From positions 1-64,000 of the forward strand of contig VSPE01000005.1 of assembly GCA_009775225.1 (NCBI GenBank): a stretch of DNA of 64,000 nucleotides. Reading direction: 5' to 3'. Positions within the stretch are counted from its first letter, which is position 1. Each line of letters opens with the position of its first letter. This DNA is from Muribaculaceae bacterium. GTDB taxonomy: Bacteria > Bacteroidota > Bacteroidia > Bacteroidales > Muribaculaceae. Below, one piece after another: positions 42,460 through 50,515 of the stretch. The notes below the pieces were generated by a model. The model was not told the DNA's origin. It searched no databases and saw only the letters and a list, made by a program, of their open reading frames with translations. A program made the position numbers and the translations under genes.

Positions 42460-43377
42460 TCAGTTTACGCGGAAACGGTCGGTGCCGTCGCGGAAGAACG
42501 CCACAATCTGGTTTGCGGCAGCAATACCGGCATTGAGATTTGCTTCGGCAGTCTGCGCGCCGCTCTTTTTGGGCGTGAAGAATACTCTGTCGGCGAAGCG
42601 CTCGGACAGCTCTGCTGCGTTACCTGGCTTTACGTCGGCGAAGTATTTGAGGTCGGGACGCATCTCAAGCACTTCGGCCAGCTCGCTCTCGTTCACAACT
42701 TCCTTGCGGGCAGTGTTGATGAGGATAGCGCCTTTGGGCATGCGGCTTATGAGGTCTCTGCCGATAGAGCCTACCGTCTGTGGAGTGGCGGGGATATGGA
42801 TTGACACTATGTCGTTGCTTTCGTAGAGTGCTTCGAGCGAAGATGCCGGATGCACGCCTGCGGCTGTCATTGCTTCGGCGGGGCAGTAGGGGTCAATCGT
42901 GCTGATTTCCATGCCGAAGCCCTTGGCGATAGCTGCAACATGGCGGCTTACCTGGCCGAAGGCCTGGAGGCCGAGGCGCTTGCCCGATATTTCGAAGCCG
43001 GTGGTGCCTGAGTATTTGTTGCGGGCTGCCATTATGGCCATGCCTATCACGAGTTCGGCCACCGCGTTTGAGTTCTGCCCCGGGGTGTTTTCCACCACTA
43101 CGCCGGCTTCGGTAGCCGCCTGCAGGTCGATGTTGTCGTAGCCGGCACCGGCACGCACTACTATCTTAAGCTTTGGCGCGGCATCGAAAAGGGATTTGTC
43201 GACAATGTCGGAGCGCACAATCAGGGCTTCGGCGTCGGCTGCTGCCTGACGGAGCTGTGCCGAGTCGGTATATTTCTCGAGCAGTGCAAATGTGTGGCCT
43301 GCGTCTTCGATAGCGCGGCGGATGCCGTCGACGGCTTTTGTCGAGAAGGGCTTTTCGGTTGCTACTAATACTTTCAT
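42460..43377 (-). CDS. serA: D-3-phosphoglycerate dehydrogenase, short form
   Basis: This 305-residue NAD-dependent dehydrogenase catalyses the first step of serine synthesis. It has no ACT regulatory domain, so serine feedback of the E. coli type is absent. The substrate-binding NTARKEVV and a Rossmann region around 145-165 are present. The usual catalytic His of the TPHIG motif is replaced by Lys in TPKKSGAQTAEAN. The ATG at 43377 (MKVLVATEKPF) is preferred to the one two codons earlier. It follows serC by 39 bases. Confidence 0.92.
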   Translation of the reverse strand: MKVLVATEKPFSTKAVDGIRRAIEDAGHTFALLEKYTDSAQLRQAAADAEALIVRSDIVDKSLFDAAPKLKIVVRAGAGYDNIDLQAATEAGVVVENTPGQNSNAVAELVIGMAIMAARNKYSGTTGFEISGKRLGLQAFGQVSRHVAAIAKGFGMEISTIDPYCPAEAMTAAGVHPASSLEALYESNDIVSIHIPATPQTVGSIGRDLISRMPKGAILINTARKEVVNESELAEVLEMRPDLKYFADVKPGNAAELSERFADRVFFTPKKSGAQTAEANLNAGIAAANQIVAFFRDGTDRFRVN

Positions 43378-43416
43378 GAGCAAGTAGTATTAGATTTGTT
43401 TTACAATCAGTGGTGC

Positions 43417-44487
43417 TTAGTGAGTGGCCTCGAAATCGTGCATGGCTTCCACGAGGGCACGTACACTGTCGATAGGCAGCGCGTTGTATAGCGAGGCACG
43501 GAAGCCTCCCACCGAGCGGTGCCCCTTGATGCCAACGATGCCGCGGGCGAGGCAGAAGTCGATAAAGGCAACTTCAAGCTCTTTGTATTCGGGCTTCATT
43601 ACGAAACATACATTCATTATGGAGCGGTCGGCGGGGTCGGTCACGGTGCCGGTAAACATTTTGCTGTTGTCGATAGCATCGTAGAGCATGGCAGCCTTTT
43701 CGAGGTCGCGGCGTTCGAGTTCGGTGATGCCTCCGAGCTGCTTGTAGTATATGAGGGTCTGAAGGGCCGAGTATATGGGCAGTACGGGCGGGGTGTTGAA
43801 CATCGAGCCTTTTTTGATGTGCGTGCGGTAGTCGAGCATGGTGGGGATGGGGCGGTCTACTTTTCCGAGAGCGTCCTCACGCACGATTACGAGTGTTACG
43901 CCGGCAGGTGCGAGGTTTTTCTGTGCGCCTGCATATATAAGGTCGTAGTTTGTGAAGTCTATAGGACGGGAGAAGATGTCGGAACTCATGTCGGCCACCA
44001 CGCGGCAGTTCACCTTGGGGTCGGTGCGGATTTCGGTGCCGTAGATAGTGTTGTTTGTGGTGTAGTGGAAGTAGTCCACGCCTTCGGGGATTTCAAAGCC
44101 CTTGGGGATGAAGGTGTATCCGGCGTCTTTCGAAGAAGCGACAACATCCACGTCGCCGAAGAGACGGGCTTCCTTGATGGCGTTCGACGCCCAGGTGCCG
44201 GTGTCGAGGTAGGCGGCACGGCGGGCGAGCAGGTTGTAGGGCACCATGCAGAATTGCATGGAAGCGCCACCTCCGAGCCACAGCACATGGAAGCCGTCGG
44301 GCACATCAAGAATTTCCTTGACAAGCGCACTTGCCTTGTCTATTACAGCCTGGAACTCTTTGCTGCGGTGCGATACTTCGAGAACCGACAGACCTGTGTC
44401 GGCGAAATTGAGCACGGCGTCGGCCGTATTCTGAATTGTAAATTCGCTCAGAATCGACGGTCCCGCGTAGAAATTATGCTTCTTCAT
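43417..44487 (-). CDS. serC: Phosphoserine aminotransferase
   Basis: This 356-residue PLP-dependent enzyme makes phosphoserine from 3-phosphohydroxypyruvate and glutamate, and often also serves pyridoxal phosphate synthesis. Motifs are the N-terminal NFYAGPSILSE, GGGASMQF, the PLP lysine in YAGAQKNLAPAG, and HRSVGGFRASLYNA near the C-terminus. It is the first gene of the leftward serine operon behind a full -33/-7 promoter. Confidence 0.96.
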   Translation of the reverse strand: MKKHNFYAGPSILSEFTIQNTADAVLNFADTGLSVLEVSHRSKEFQAVIDKASALVKEILDVPDGFHVLWLGGGASMQFCMVPYNLLARRAAYLDTGTWASNAIKEARLFGDVDVVASSKDAGYTFIPKGFEIPEGVDYFHYTTNNTIYGTEIRTDPKVNCRVVADMSSDIFSRPIDFTNYDLIYAGAQKNLAPAGVTLVIVREDALGKVDRPIPTMLDYRTHIKKGSMFNTPPVLPIYSALQTLIYYKQLGGITELERRDLEKAAMLYDAIDNSKMFTGTVTDPADRSIMNVCFVMKPEYKELEVAFIDFCLARGIVGIKGHRSVGGFRASLYNALPIDSVRALVEAMHDFEATH

Positions 44488-44527
44488 ACGATAAATGTTA
44501 TGATATGTGCCATTAGTGGCGATGCTG

Positions 44528-44559
44528 CAAATTTAAGCATTCATTTTCTTTTCTCCAAA
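44528..44559 (-). promoter_or_regulatory. Promoter of serC-serA-murI
   Basis: On the minus strand TTTG (44556-44559) and TAAATTTG (44528-44535) are 20 bases apart, an exact match to the Bacteroidota consensus. It lies back to back with the rfbD promoter. Confidence 0.72.
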
Positions 44560-44569
44560 TTTGCAGATG

Positions 44570-44601
44570 CTTGTCTTTGCCGAAAAATTTCACTAATTTT
44601 G
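44570..44601 (+). promoter_or_regulatory. Promoter of rfbD-prfC
   Basis: CTTG (44570-44573) and TAATTTTG (44594-44601) are 20 bases apart. The box ends 11 bases before the ATG at 44613, so the leader is only a few bases long. Confidence 0.65.
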
Positions 44602-44612
44602 CGCCTCGAATT

Positions 44613-45464
44613 ATGGAAGAAGAATACCGCATACTTGTCACCGGCGCCGACGGTCAGCTTGGCAGCGAGCTTCGCCGCCTGCTGGGCGACAGGGCGCTCT
44701 ACGCGGGACGCAGTGTACTTGACCTTACCGATGCCGATGCCGTGGGCGCTTTCATGAGGAAGCACCGTTTTGCCTATGTGGTGAACTGTGCCGCCTATAC
44801 CGCCGTAGACAGGGCCGAAGAAGAGAAGCTCCAGTGTGCGGCGGCCAATGTCGATATCCCCGAAAACCTCGCACGTCTTGCCGACGAACTTGACTACCGC
44901 ATAATACATGTCTCCACCGATTATGTGTTCGACGGGCGCTCCTGTGTGCCTTACACCGAGGCCGACAAGCCGTCGCCCGTGTCGGTGTACGGTGCCACAA
45001 AGCGCAAAGGCGAGACGGCTCTGCTCGGCCTTGCGCCGACGAGCATGATTATCCGCACAGGGTGGCTGTACTCGTCGCACAGCCGGAACTTCGTGAAGAC
45101 TATCCTCGGTAAGCTGCGCGAGGGTGCCACCATCAGAGTGGTGTGCGACCAGATTGGCACGCCGACCTATGCCGCCGACCTTGCCGCCTTTATCGTCATG
45201 GCCATAGACAGCCATTGGACGGGCGGTATCTTCAACTTCTCGGACGAGGGCGTTGCTTCATGGTACGATTTCGCCGTAGCGATAGCGGAAGAGGCCGGTC
45301 TCGACGGCAAGATAATCCCTGTAACCACCAAGGAGTACGTCACCGCAGCCGCGCGGCCGCAATACTCCGTGCTCGACAAGACAAAAGTAAAAGCCACATA
45401 CGGCATCACCATACCTCACTGGCGCACATCGCTGCGCGCCTGCATGAATATCTTAGAGTTATAA
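44613..45464 (+). CDS. rfbD: dTDP-4-dehydrorhamnose reductase
   Basis: This 283-residue short-chain dehydrogenase catalyses the last step of dTDP-L-rhamnose synthesis. It shows the nucleotide motif GADGQLGSEL, VNCAAYTAVDRAEEE, STDYVFDG, and the active-site Tyr-x3-Lys in SVYGATKRKGE. No other rml genes are nearby. The frame opens at 44571, inside the promoter region, so the ATG at 44613 is used. prfC follows after one base. Confidence 0.93.
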   Translation: MEEEYRILVTGADGQLGSELRRLLGDRALYAGRSVLDLTDADAVGAFMRKHRFAYVVNCAAYTAVDRAEEEKLQCAAANVDIPENLARLADELDYRIIHVSTDYVFDGRSCVPYTEADKPSPVSVYGATKRKGETALLGLAPTSMIIRTGWLYSSHSRNFVKTILGKLREGATIRVVCDQIGTPTYAADLAAFIVMAIDSHWTGGIFNFSDEGVASWYDFAVAIAEEAGLDGKIIPVTTKEYVTAAARPQYSVLDKTKVKATYGITIPHWRTSLRACMNILEL

Positions 45465-45465
45465 C

Positions 45466-47046
45466 ATGGCCAGCATTAGCGAAGAAATAAAGAGGCGACG
45501 TACTTTCGCCATTATATCACACCCCGACGCAGGTAAGACGACACTCACCGAGAAGCTGCTCCTTTTCGGCGGTGCTATCCATATCGCCGGCGCCGTAAAG
45601 TCCAACAAGATAAAGAAAACCGCCACCAGCGACTGGATGGAAATCGAGAAGCAGCGCGGTATTTCGGTAGCCACCTCGGTAATGGGCTTCAACTACGGCG
45701 ATTATAAAATCAATATCCTTGACACCCCCGGTCACCAGGATTTTGCCGAAGATACCTATCGCACCCTTACGGCGGTCGACTCCGTAATTATAGTGGTCGA
45801 CGTGGCAAAGGGCGTCGAGGCTCAGACTCGAAAGCTCATGGAGGTATGCCGGATGCGCAACACTCCTGTGATAATCTTCGTAAACAAGCTCGACCGCGAG
45901 GGGCGCGACCCGTTCGAGATACTCGATGAGCTTGAAACCGAGCTGAAGATTGCTGTGCGCCCGCTTTCGTGGCCTATTAATATAGGTGCGAAATTCAAAG
46001 GCGTGTATAATATATATGAGAACGGACTCGATTTGTTCACACCCGACAAGCAGAAGGCCACCGAGCGCGTGGAGATAGACGACATCAACGACCCGCGCAT
46101 TGATGAGGCTGTCGGCGAGAAAGACGCCGAGCGCCTGCGCGAAGACCTCGAGCTGATTGAGGGCGTATATCCCGACTTCGATGTTGAGGCGTATCTCGCC
46201 GGCAAGGTCGCTCCCGTATTTTTCGGGTCGGCGCTCAATACCTTCGGCGTAAAAGAGCTTCTGGACTGTTTTGTGAAGATAGCTCCTTCGCCCCGCCCTG
46301 TCGACGCCATAGAGCGCACCGTAGAGCCTTCCGAAGCGCCGTTCTCGGGTTTCGTGTTCAAAATCCACGCTAATATGGACCCGAACCACCGCAGCTGTAT
46401 CGCGTTCGTAAAGGTCTGCTCTGGCCGCTTCGAGCGCAACGCGCCTTGCAAGCACATACGCTCCGGCAAGACTATGCGCTTCGCAGCTCCTACTGCCTTT
46501 ATGGCGCAGAAGAAAAATATTGTAGACGAGGCTTTCCCCGGCGATATAGTAGGTATCCCCGACAACGGCAGCTTCAAAATCGGCGACACTCTCACCGAAG
46601 GCGAAAACCTGCATTACAAGGGTTTGCCGAGCTTTTCCCCCGAGATGTTCATGTATATCGAGAATGCCGACCCGATGAAGGCCAAGCAGCTCGACAAGGG
46701 CATACAGCAGCTTATGGACGAAGGTGTGGCTCAGCTCTTCATGCACCAGTTCAACGGCCGCAAGGTAATCGGCACGGTAGGACAGCTACAGTTCGAGGTG
46801 ATACAATACCGCCTGCTGCATGAGTATGGCGCTCAATGCCGCTGGGAACCCATGTCGATGTACAAGGCCTGCTGGATAGAAAGTGATGACCCGGCGGCGC
46901 TCGAAGCGTTCAAGAAACGCAAGCATCAGTTTATGGCTCTCGACCGTGAAGGCCGTGATGTGTTCCTCGCCGACTCGGCTTTTGTGCTCACAATGGCGCA
47001 GAACGATTTTCCGAAAATCAGATTTCACTTTTCGAGCGAGTTCTGA
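45466..47046 (+). CDS. prfC: Peptide chain release factor 3
   Basis: This 526-residue translational GTPase recycles RF1 and RF2 from the ribosome. GTP motifs are SHPDAGKTT (G1), DTPGHQDF (G3) and NKLDRE (G4). The middle has the RF3-specific QKKNIVDEAFPGDIVGIPD, and the C-terminal domain has VGQLQFEV. Its length is normal. It is coupled to rfbD upstream, and its stop overlaps the start of the next gene. Confidence 0.97.
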   Translation: MASISEEIKRRRTFAIISHPDAGKTTLTEKLLLFGGAIHIAGAVKSNKIKKTATSDWMEIEKQRGISVATSVMGFNYGDYKINILDTPGHQDFAEDTYRTLTAVDSVIIVVDVAKGVEAQTRKLMEVCRMRNTPVIIFVNKLDREGRDPFEILDELETELKIAVRPLSWPINIGAKFKGVYNIYENGLDLFTPDKQKATERVEIDDINDPRIDEAVGEKDAERLREDLELIEGVYPDFDVEAYLAGKVAPVFFGSALNTFGVKELLDCFVKIAPSPRPVDAIERTVEPSEAPFSGFVFKIHANMDPNHRSCIAFVKVCSGRFERNAPCKHIRSGKTMRFAAPTAFMAQKKNIVDEAFPGDIVGIPDNGSFKIGDTLTEGENLHYKGLPSFSPEMFMYIENADPMKAKQLDKGIQQLMDEGVAQLFMHQFNGRKVIGTVGQLQFEVIQYRLLHEYGAQCRWEPMSMYKACWIESDDPAALEAFKKRKHQFMALDREGRDVFLADSAFVLTMAQNDFPKIRFHFSSEF

Positions 47047-47801
47047 TGATTTCGGCGTTCGCTTTATCCAAAGAAAAGGCAGCGTCGCTGTGCTGGCAGC
47101 ATCTGCTGCTGTTCGGTTCTCTTTTTATCATGACCTTCGGGGTTGCGCTGTGCATACGCAGCAACCTCGGCAGCAGTGTAATATCGTCGGTTCCTCTTTC
47201 GCTGGCTCTTGCCGGAGAGGCCGGCGTTGTGCCTCGTCTCACGCTCGGCGACTACACCAACCTGATGAATATATGCCTTGTGGTGTGCCAGCTTCTTGTG
47301 TTGCGACGCCGCTTCGAGGCAGTGCAGCTGCTACAGCTTGTAATAGGCTTTTTCTTCAGCTTCTTTCTGGATTTGAGCATGGCTCTTACGTCGTGGGTAG
47401 TATGCCCCGCGCTGTGGCAGCAGGCTATAACTCAGGTCGGCGGCTGTTTGGTTCTCGGAACTGGCATTGCCTTTGAGGTGCGTTGCGGCTCTGTGACGAT
47501 GCCCGGCGAAGGCCTCCCCGCCGCCGTGAGCAAAGCGTGTGGCATGCCGTTCGCTACAGCCAAGATTATCATCGATATAAGCCTTGTGGCTATAGCCGTA
47601 GTGTTGTGCTATCTGTTTCTCGGTACGTGGATGTGGAATGTTGTGGGATTCGGCACGATTTTCGCCATGATATTTGTAGGCATGGTGGTGAAGTTCTATG
47701 CGCAGCGCCTCGGCTGGTTCGAGCGCCTGCTGCATTTCCGTCCCGGCTTTCGCCGCTACATATATGGTCTGGCACGCCATATTTATGGTAAAAAGCGGTA
47801 A
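47046..47801 (+). CDS. YczE/YitT-like membrane protein
   Basis: This 251-residue integral membrane protein has about five to six helices, with GVALCIRSNLGSSVISSVPLSLA and the FEVRCGSVTMPGEGLPAAVSK segment typical of the YczE/YyaS/YitT group. Its function and any transported substrate are unknown. The ATG overlaps the prfC stop (TGATG arrangement), so it is the last gene of the rfbD-prfC unit. Confidence 0.87.
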   Translation: MISAFALSKEKAASLCWQHLLLFGSLFIMTFGVALCIRSNLGSSVISSVPLSLALAGEAGVVPRLTLGDYTNLMNICLVVCQLLVLRRRFEAVQLLQLVIGFFFSFFLDLSMALTSWVVCPALWQQAITQVGGCLVLGTGIAFEVRCGSVTMPGEGLPAAVSKACGMPFATAKIIIDISLVAIAVVLCYLFLGTWMWNVVGFGTIFAMIFVGMVVKFYAQRLGWFERLLHFRPGFRRYIYGLARHIYGKKR

Positions 47802-47828
47802 AAAATGAAGGCTGTCGAAAAAAATTGC

Positions 47829-47836
47829 TAATTTTG
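47829..47836 (+). promoter_or_regulatory. Promoter -7 box of the mlaE operon
   Basis: TAATTTTG matches TAnnTTTG, 29 bases before the ATG at 47866. No -33 element is evident. Confidence 0.5.
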
Positions 47837-47865
47837 CGAGAAATACGCGAAATATAAGAATTGAC

Positions 47866-48615
47866 ATGAACCTCGCACAACCTATAGCTACCTTCGGCAG
47901 ATACTGCATGTTTGTAGCCCGCACTTTCTCTATTCCCGACCGTTGGAGCGTATCAGCCCGTCGCACGCTCCAGGAGGTAAGCAAACTCGGCATCGACTCC
48001 ATTCCGCTGGTACTCATTATCTCGCTGTTTATAGGCGCGGTGATTGCCATACAGATGCAGCTCAATATCACATCGCCGATTATTCCGGCTTATTCGGTCG
48101 GACTGGCCACGCGCGATATTGTGCTGCTTGAGTTCTCCAATTCAATCCTGTGCCTTATTCTTGCCGGCAAGGTAGGCTCGAATATTGCGTCGGAGATAGG
48201 CACGATGCGTGTCACCGAGCAGATAGATGCCCTTGAAATTATGGGTGTGAACTCGGCCAACTTCCTCGTACTTCCCAAGATAGTGGCCCTTGTGGCCTTT
48301 ATGCCTGTTCTTGTGGTTCTGTGTATGGGCACCTCCATTGTGGGCGGTTATCTCGTGGCCGTGTTTACCGACCTCTTTACCGTATCGAGGTATGTGTACG
48401 GTCTTCAGGCATTCTTTATCGAATGGTATATATGGTATGCCATAATCAAGTCGCTTGTATTCGCGTTCATTATCGCGAGTGCGGCCTCGTTCTTCGGCTA
48501 CTATGTGAAGGGCGGCGCGCTCGAAGTGGGCAAAGCGAGCACCAACGGTGTAGTGAGCAGCAGTATCTTCATTCTGCTTTTCGATGTTATCCTTACTAAA
48601 CTACTGCTGCAATGA
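47866..48615 (+). CDS. MlaE family ABC transporter permease
   Basis: This 249-residue membrane protein of the MlaE/DUF140 family is the permease of retrograde phospholipid transporters that keep outer-membrane asymmetry. It has five to six helices and the family segments LIISLFIGAVIAIQMQ and MRVTEQIDALEIMGV. The MlaF-type ATPase gene overlaps its end by four bases. The MlaD-type substrate-binding partner is not in the window. Confidence 0.92.
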   Translation: MNLAQPIATFGRYCMFVARTFSIPDRWSVSARRTLQEVSKLGIDSIPLVLIISLFIGAVIAIQMQLNITSPIIPAYSVGLATRDIVLLEFSNSILCLILAGKVGSNIASEIGTMRVTEQIDALEIMGVNSANFLVLPKIVALVAFMPVLVVLCMGTSIVGGYLVAVFTDLFTVSRYVYGLQAFFIEWYIWYAIIKSLVFAFIIASAASFFGYYVKGGALEVGKASTNGVVSSSIFILLFDVILTKLLLQ

Positions 48616-49397
48616 TTGAAGTAAAAGCCCTCACAAAATCGTTCGACGGCCGCACCGTGCTTCACGGCGTGGATGCGACATTTTATTCCGGCAAGACCAA
48701 TCTTATTATAGGGCAGAGCGGCTCGGGCAAGACCGTGCTGATGAAGTCGCTCGTAGGCTTGCTGCGACCCGAAAAAGGGGAGATACTCTTCGACGGACGC
48801 AATCTGCTGTGCATGAAGGACAGTGAGATAAAGGAGCTTCGCAAAGAAATAGGCATGCTCTTCCAGGGCTCTGCGTTGTTTGACAGCGAAACGGTGCTCG
48901 GCAATGTGATGTTCCCTCTGATGATGTTCACGAGCCAAAGTCGTGCCGAGATGCGGGAGCGTGCCATGTTCTGCCTCGAGCGTGTTGGCCTCAAGGGGGC
49001 CGAGAGCAAGTATCCCGCCGAGATATCGGGCGGTATGCAGAAGCGCGTAGCCATAGCCCGAGCGATAGCTTTGAACCCCAGGTACCTCTTCTGCGACGAG
49101 CCCAACTCGGGCCTCGACCCCAAAACCTCGATACTTATCGACGAGCTGCTGAGCGATATCACGCACGAATACGGGATTACTACGGTGATAAACACACACG
49201 ATATGAACTCGGTGCTCGGCATCGGTGAGAATATAATATTCATCAACAAGGGTCATCGCGAGTGGGTGGGCGACATGAGTCAGATATACAATACCGCCAA
49301 CGACGCCCTTAATGATTTCGTATTCGCAACCCGCCTCTTCCAGCAAGTGCGGCGATACGTGGCCAAGCACGGCACCATAGAAAACGACGCCAAATGA
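48612..49397 (+). CDS. MlaF-type ABC transporter ATPase
   Basis: This 261-residue ATPase partners the MlaE permease. It shows Walker A GQSGSGKTVLMKSL, signature ISGGMQKRVAIARAIA, Walker B YLFCDEPNSGLDP and H-loop NTHDMNSV, matching the MlaF group. It powers lipid movement between the membranes. It overlaps the permease gene by four bases and the following delta' gene by four bases. Confidence 0.94.
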   Translation: MIEVKALTKSFDGRTVLHGVDATFYSGKTNLIIGQSGSGKTVLMKSLVGLLRPEKGEILFDGRNLLCMKDSEIKELRKEIGMLFQGSALFDSETVLGNVMFPLMMFTSQSRAEMRERAMFCLERVGLKGAESKYPAEISGGMQKRVAIARAIALNPRYLFCDEPNSGLDPKTSILIDELLSDITHEYGITTVINTHDMNSVLGIGENIIFINKGHREWVGDMSQIYNTANDALNDFVFATRLFQQVRRYVAKHGTIENDAK

Positions 49398-50515
49398 GAT
49401 TTGCCGACATCCCGGCCCATGAGGACGTAAAAGAACGTCTCCGTCACATGGCCGACACCGACCGCGTGCCTCACGCATTGCTGCTGGAAGGCCCCGCCGG
49501 CTCTGCCAAGTTTGCCCTTGCCAGGGCTTTCACGCAGTATCTTCACTGCACGTCGCACGTCGACGGCGACAGCTGCGGCCGTTGCCCTTCGTGTCTTCAG
49601 CATCAGGCGTTCAACCACATCGACACCGTATTCTCGTTTCCCGTAATCAAGCGGAGCGGCAAGCCTGCGATTTCCGATGACTATGCGGATGATTTCAGGG
49701 CCTTTATGGGAGAGTATCCCTACATGGACTTCGACGCATGGCGTGTGAGTCTCGACAATCTCAACTCGCAGCCTCAGATATATGTGGACGAGGGGCAGGA
49801 GCTGCTGCGCCGCTTGTCGTATATGGCCAGGCAGGCACGTTACAAGGTTGTGCTCCTGTGGCTGCCCGAGCGTATGCGCGAGGATACCGCCAATAAGCTG
49901 CTCAAGCTTGTCGAAGAGCCTTTCGACGATACCAAATTCATCATGGTGAGCAACAATGCCCGCCTGATATTACCCACCATATACTCGCGCACACAGCGCA
50001 TTGAGGTGCGCCGGTACAGCGATGCCGAAGTTGTCGGCATACTTGAGGCGCGCGGCGTAGACAGTTCGCAGGCTGCCGACGTGGCACGGATAGCTCAGGG
50101 CAATGTGAACGAGGCTCTGAAGCTTCTCAACATATCGAAAGAGCGCTTGCAGTACTTCGACCTTTTTGTGGAACTCATGCGTAAAGCTTATGCCCGCAAG
50201 GTGGCAGAGCTGCGGGCGTGGAGCCTCGAGGTGGCTGCATTGGGACGCGAAGGAGAGATGCAGTTTGTGGATTACTGCACACGTCTTATCCGCGAGAGCT
50301 TCCTTATGCACCTTGCAGAAGGCAATCTGCTTACCCTCGATAGCGCCGAGCATGCCTTCACTGCCAAGTTCTTCCCTTTCATCAACGAGAAGAATGTGTT
50401 GGATATGATAGAGCTGTTCGATGAGGTGCGGCGCGATATAGCCGGGAACGCCAATGCCAAAATGGTGTTTTTCGATGTGGCCGTACGTGTAATCATACTC
50501 ATACGCCGCAAGTGA
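49394..50515 (+). CDS. holB: DNA polymerase III subunit delta'
   Basis: This 373-residue clamp-loader subunit has the AAA+ fold. It shows the degenerate P-loop LLEGPAGSAKFALA, a zinc finger CTSHVDGDSCGRCPSC, and the VEEPFDDTKFIMVSNN sensor region. The four zinc cysteines are typical of delta'/gamma proteins. It overlaps the MlaF gene and the next gene by four bases each, so this is one coupled operon. Assignment as delta' rather than gamma rests on length and the weak P-loop. Confidence 0.9.
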   Translation: MRFADIPAHEDVKERLRHMADTDRVPHALLLEGPAGSAKFALARAFTQYLHCTSHVDGDSCGRCPSCLQHQAFNHIDTVFSFPVIKRSGKPAISDDYADDFRAFMGEYPYMDFDAWRVSLDNLNSQPQIYVDEGQELLRRLSYMARQARYKVVLLWLPERMREDTANKLLKLVEEPFDDTKFIMVSNNARLILPTIYSRTQRIEVRRYSDAEVVGILEARGVDSSQAADVARIAQGNVNEALKLLNISKERLQYFDLFVELMRKAYARKVAELRAWSLEVAALGREGEMQFVDYCTRLIRESFLMHLAEGNLLTLDSAEHAFTAKFFPFINEKNVLDMIELFDEVRRDIAGNANAKMVFFDVAVRVIILIRRK

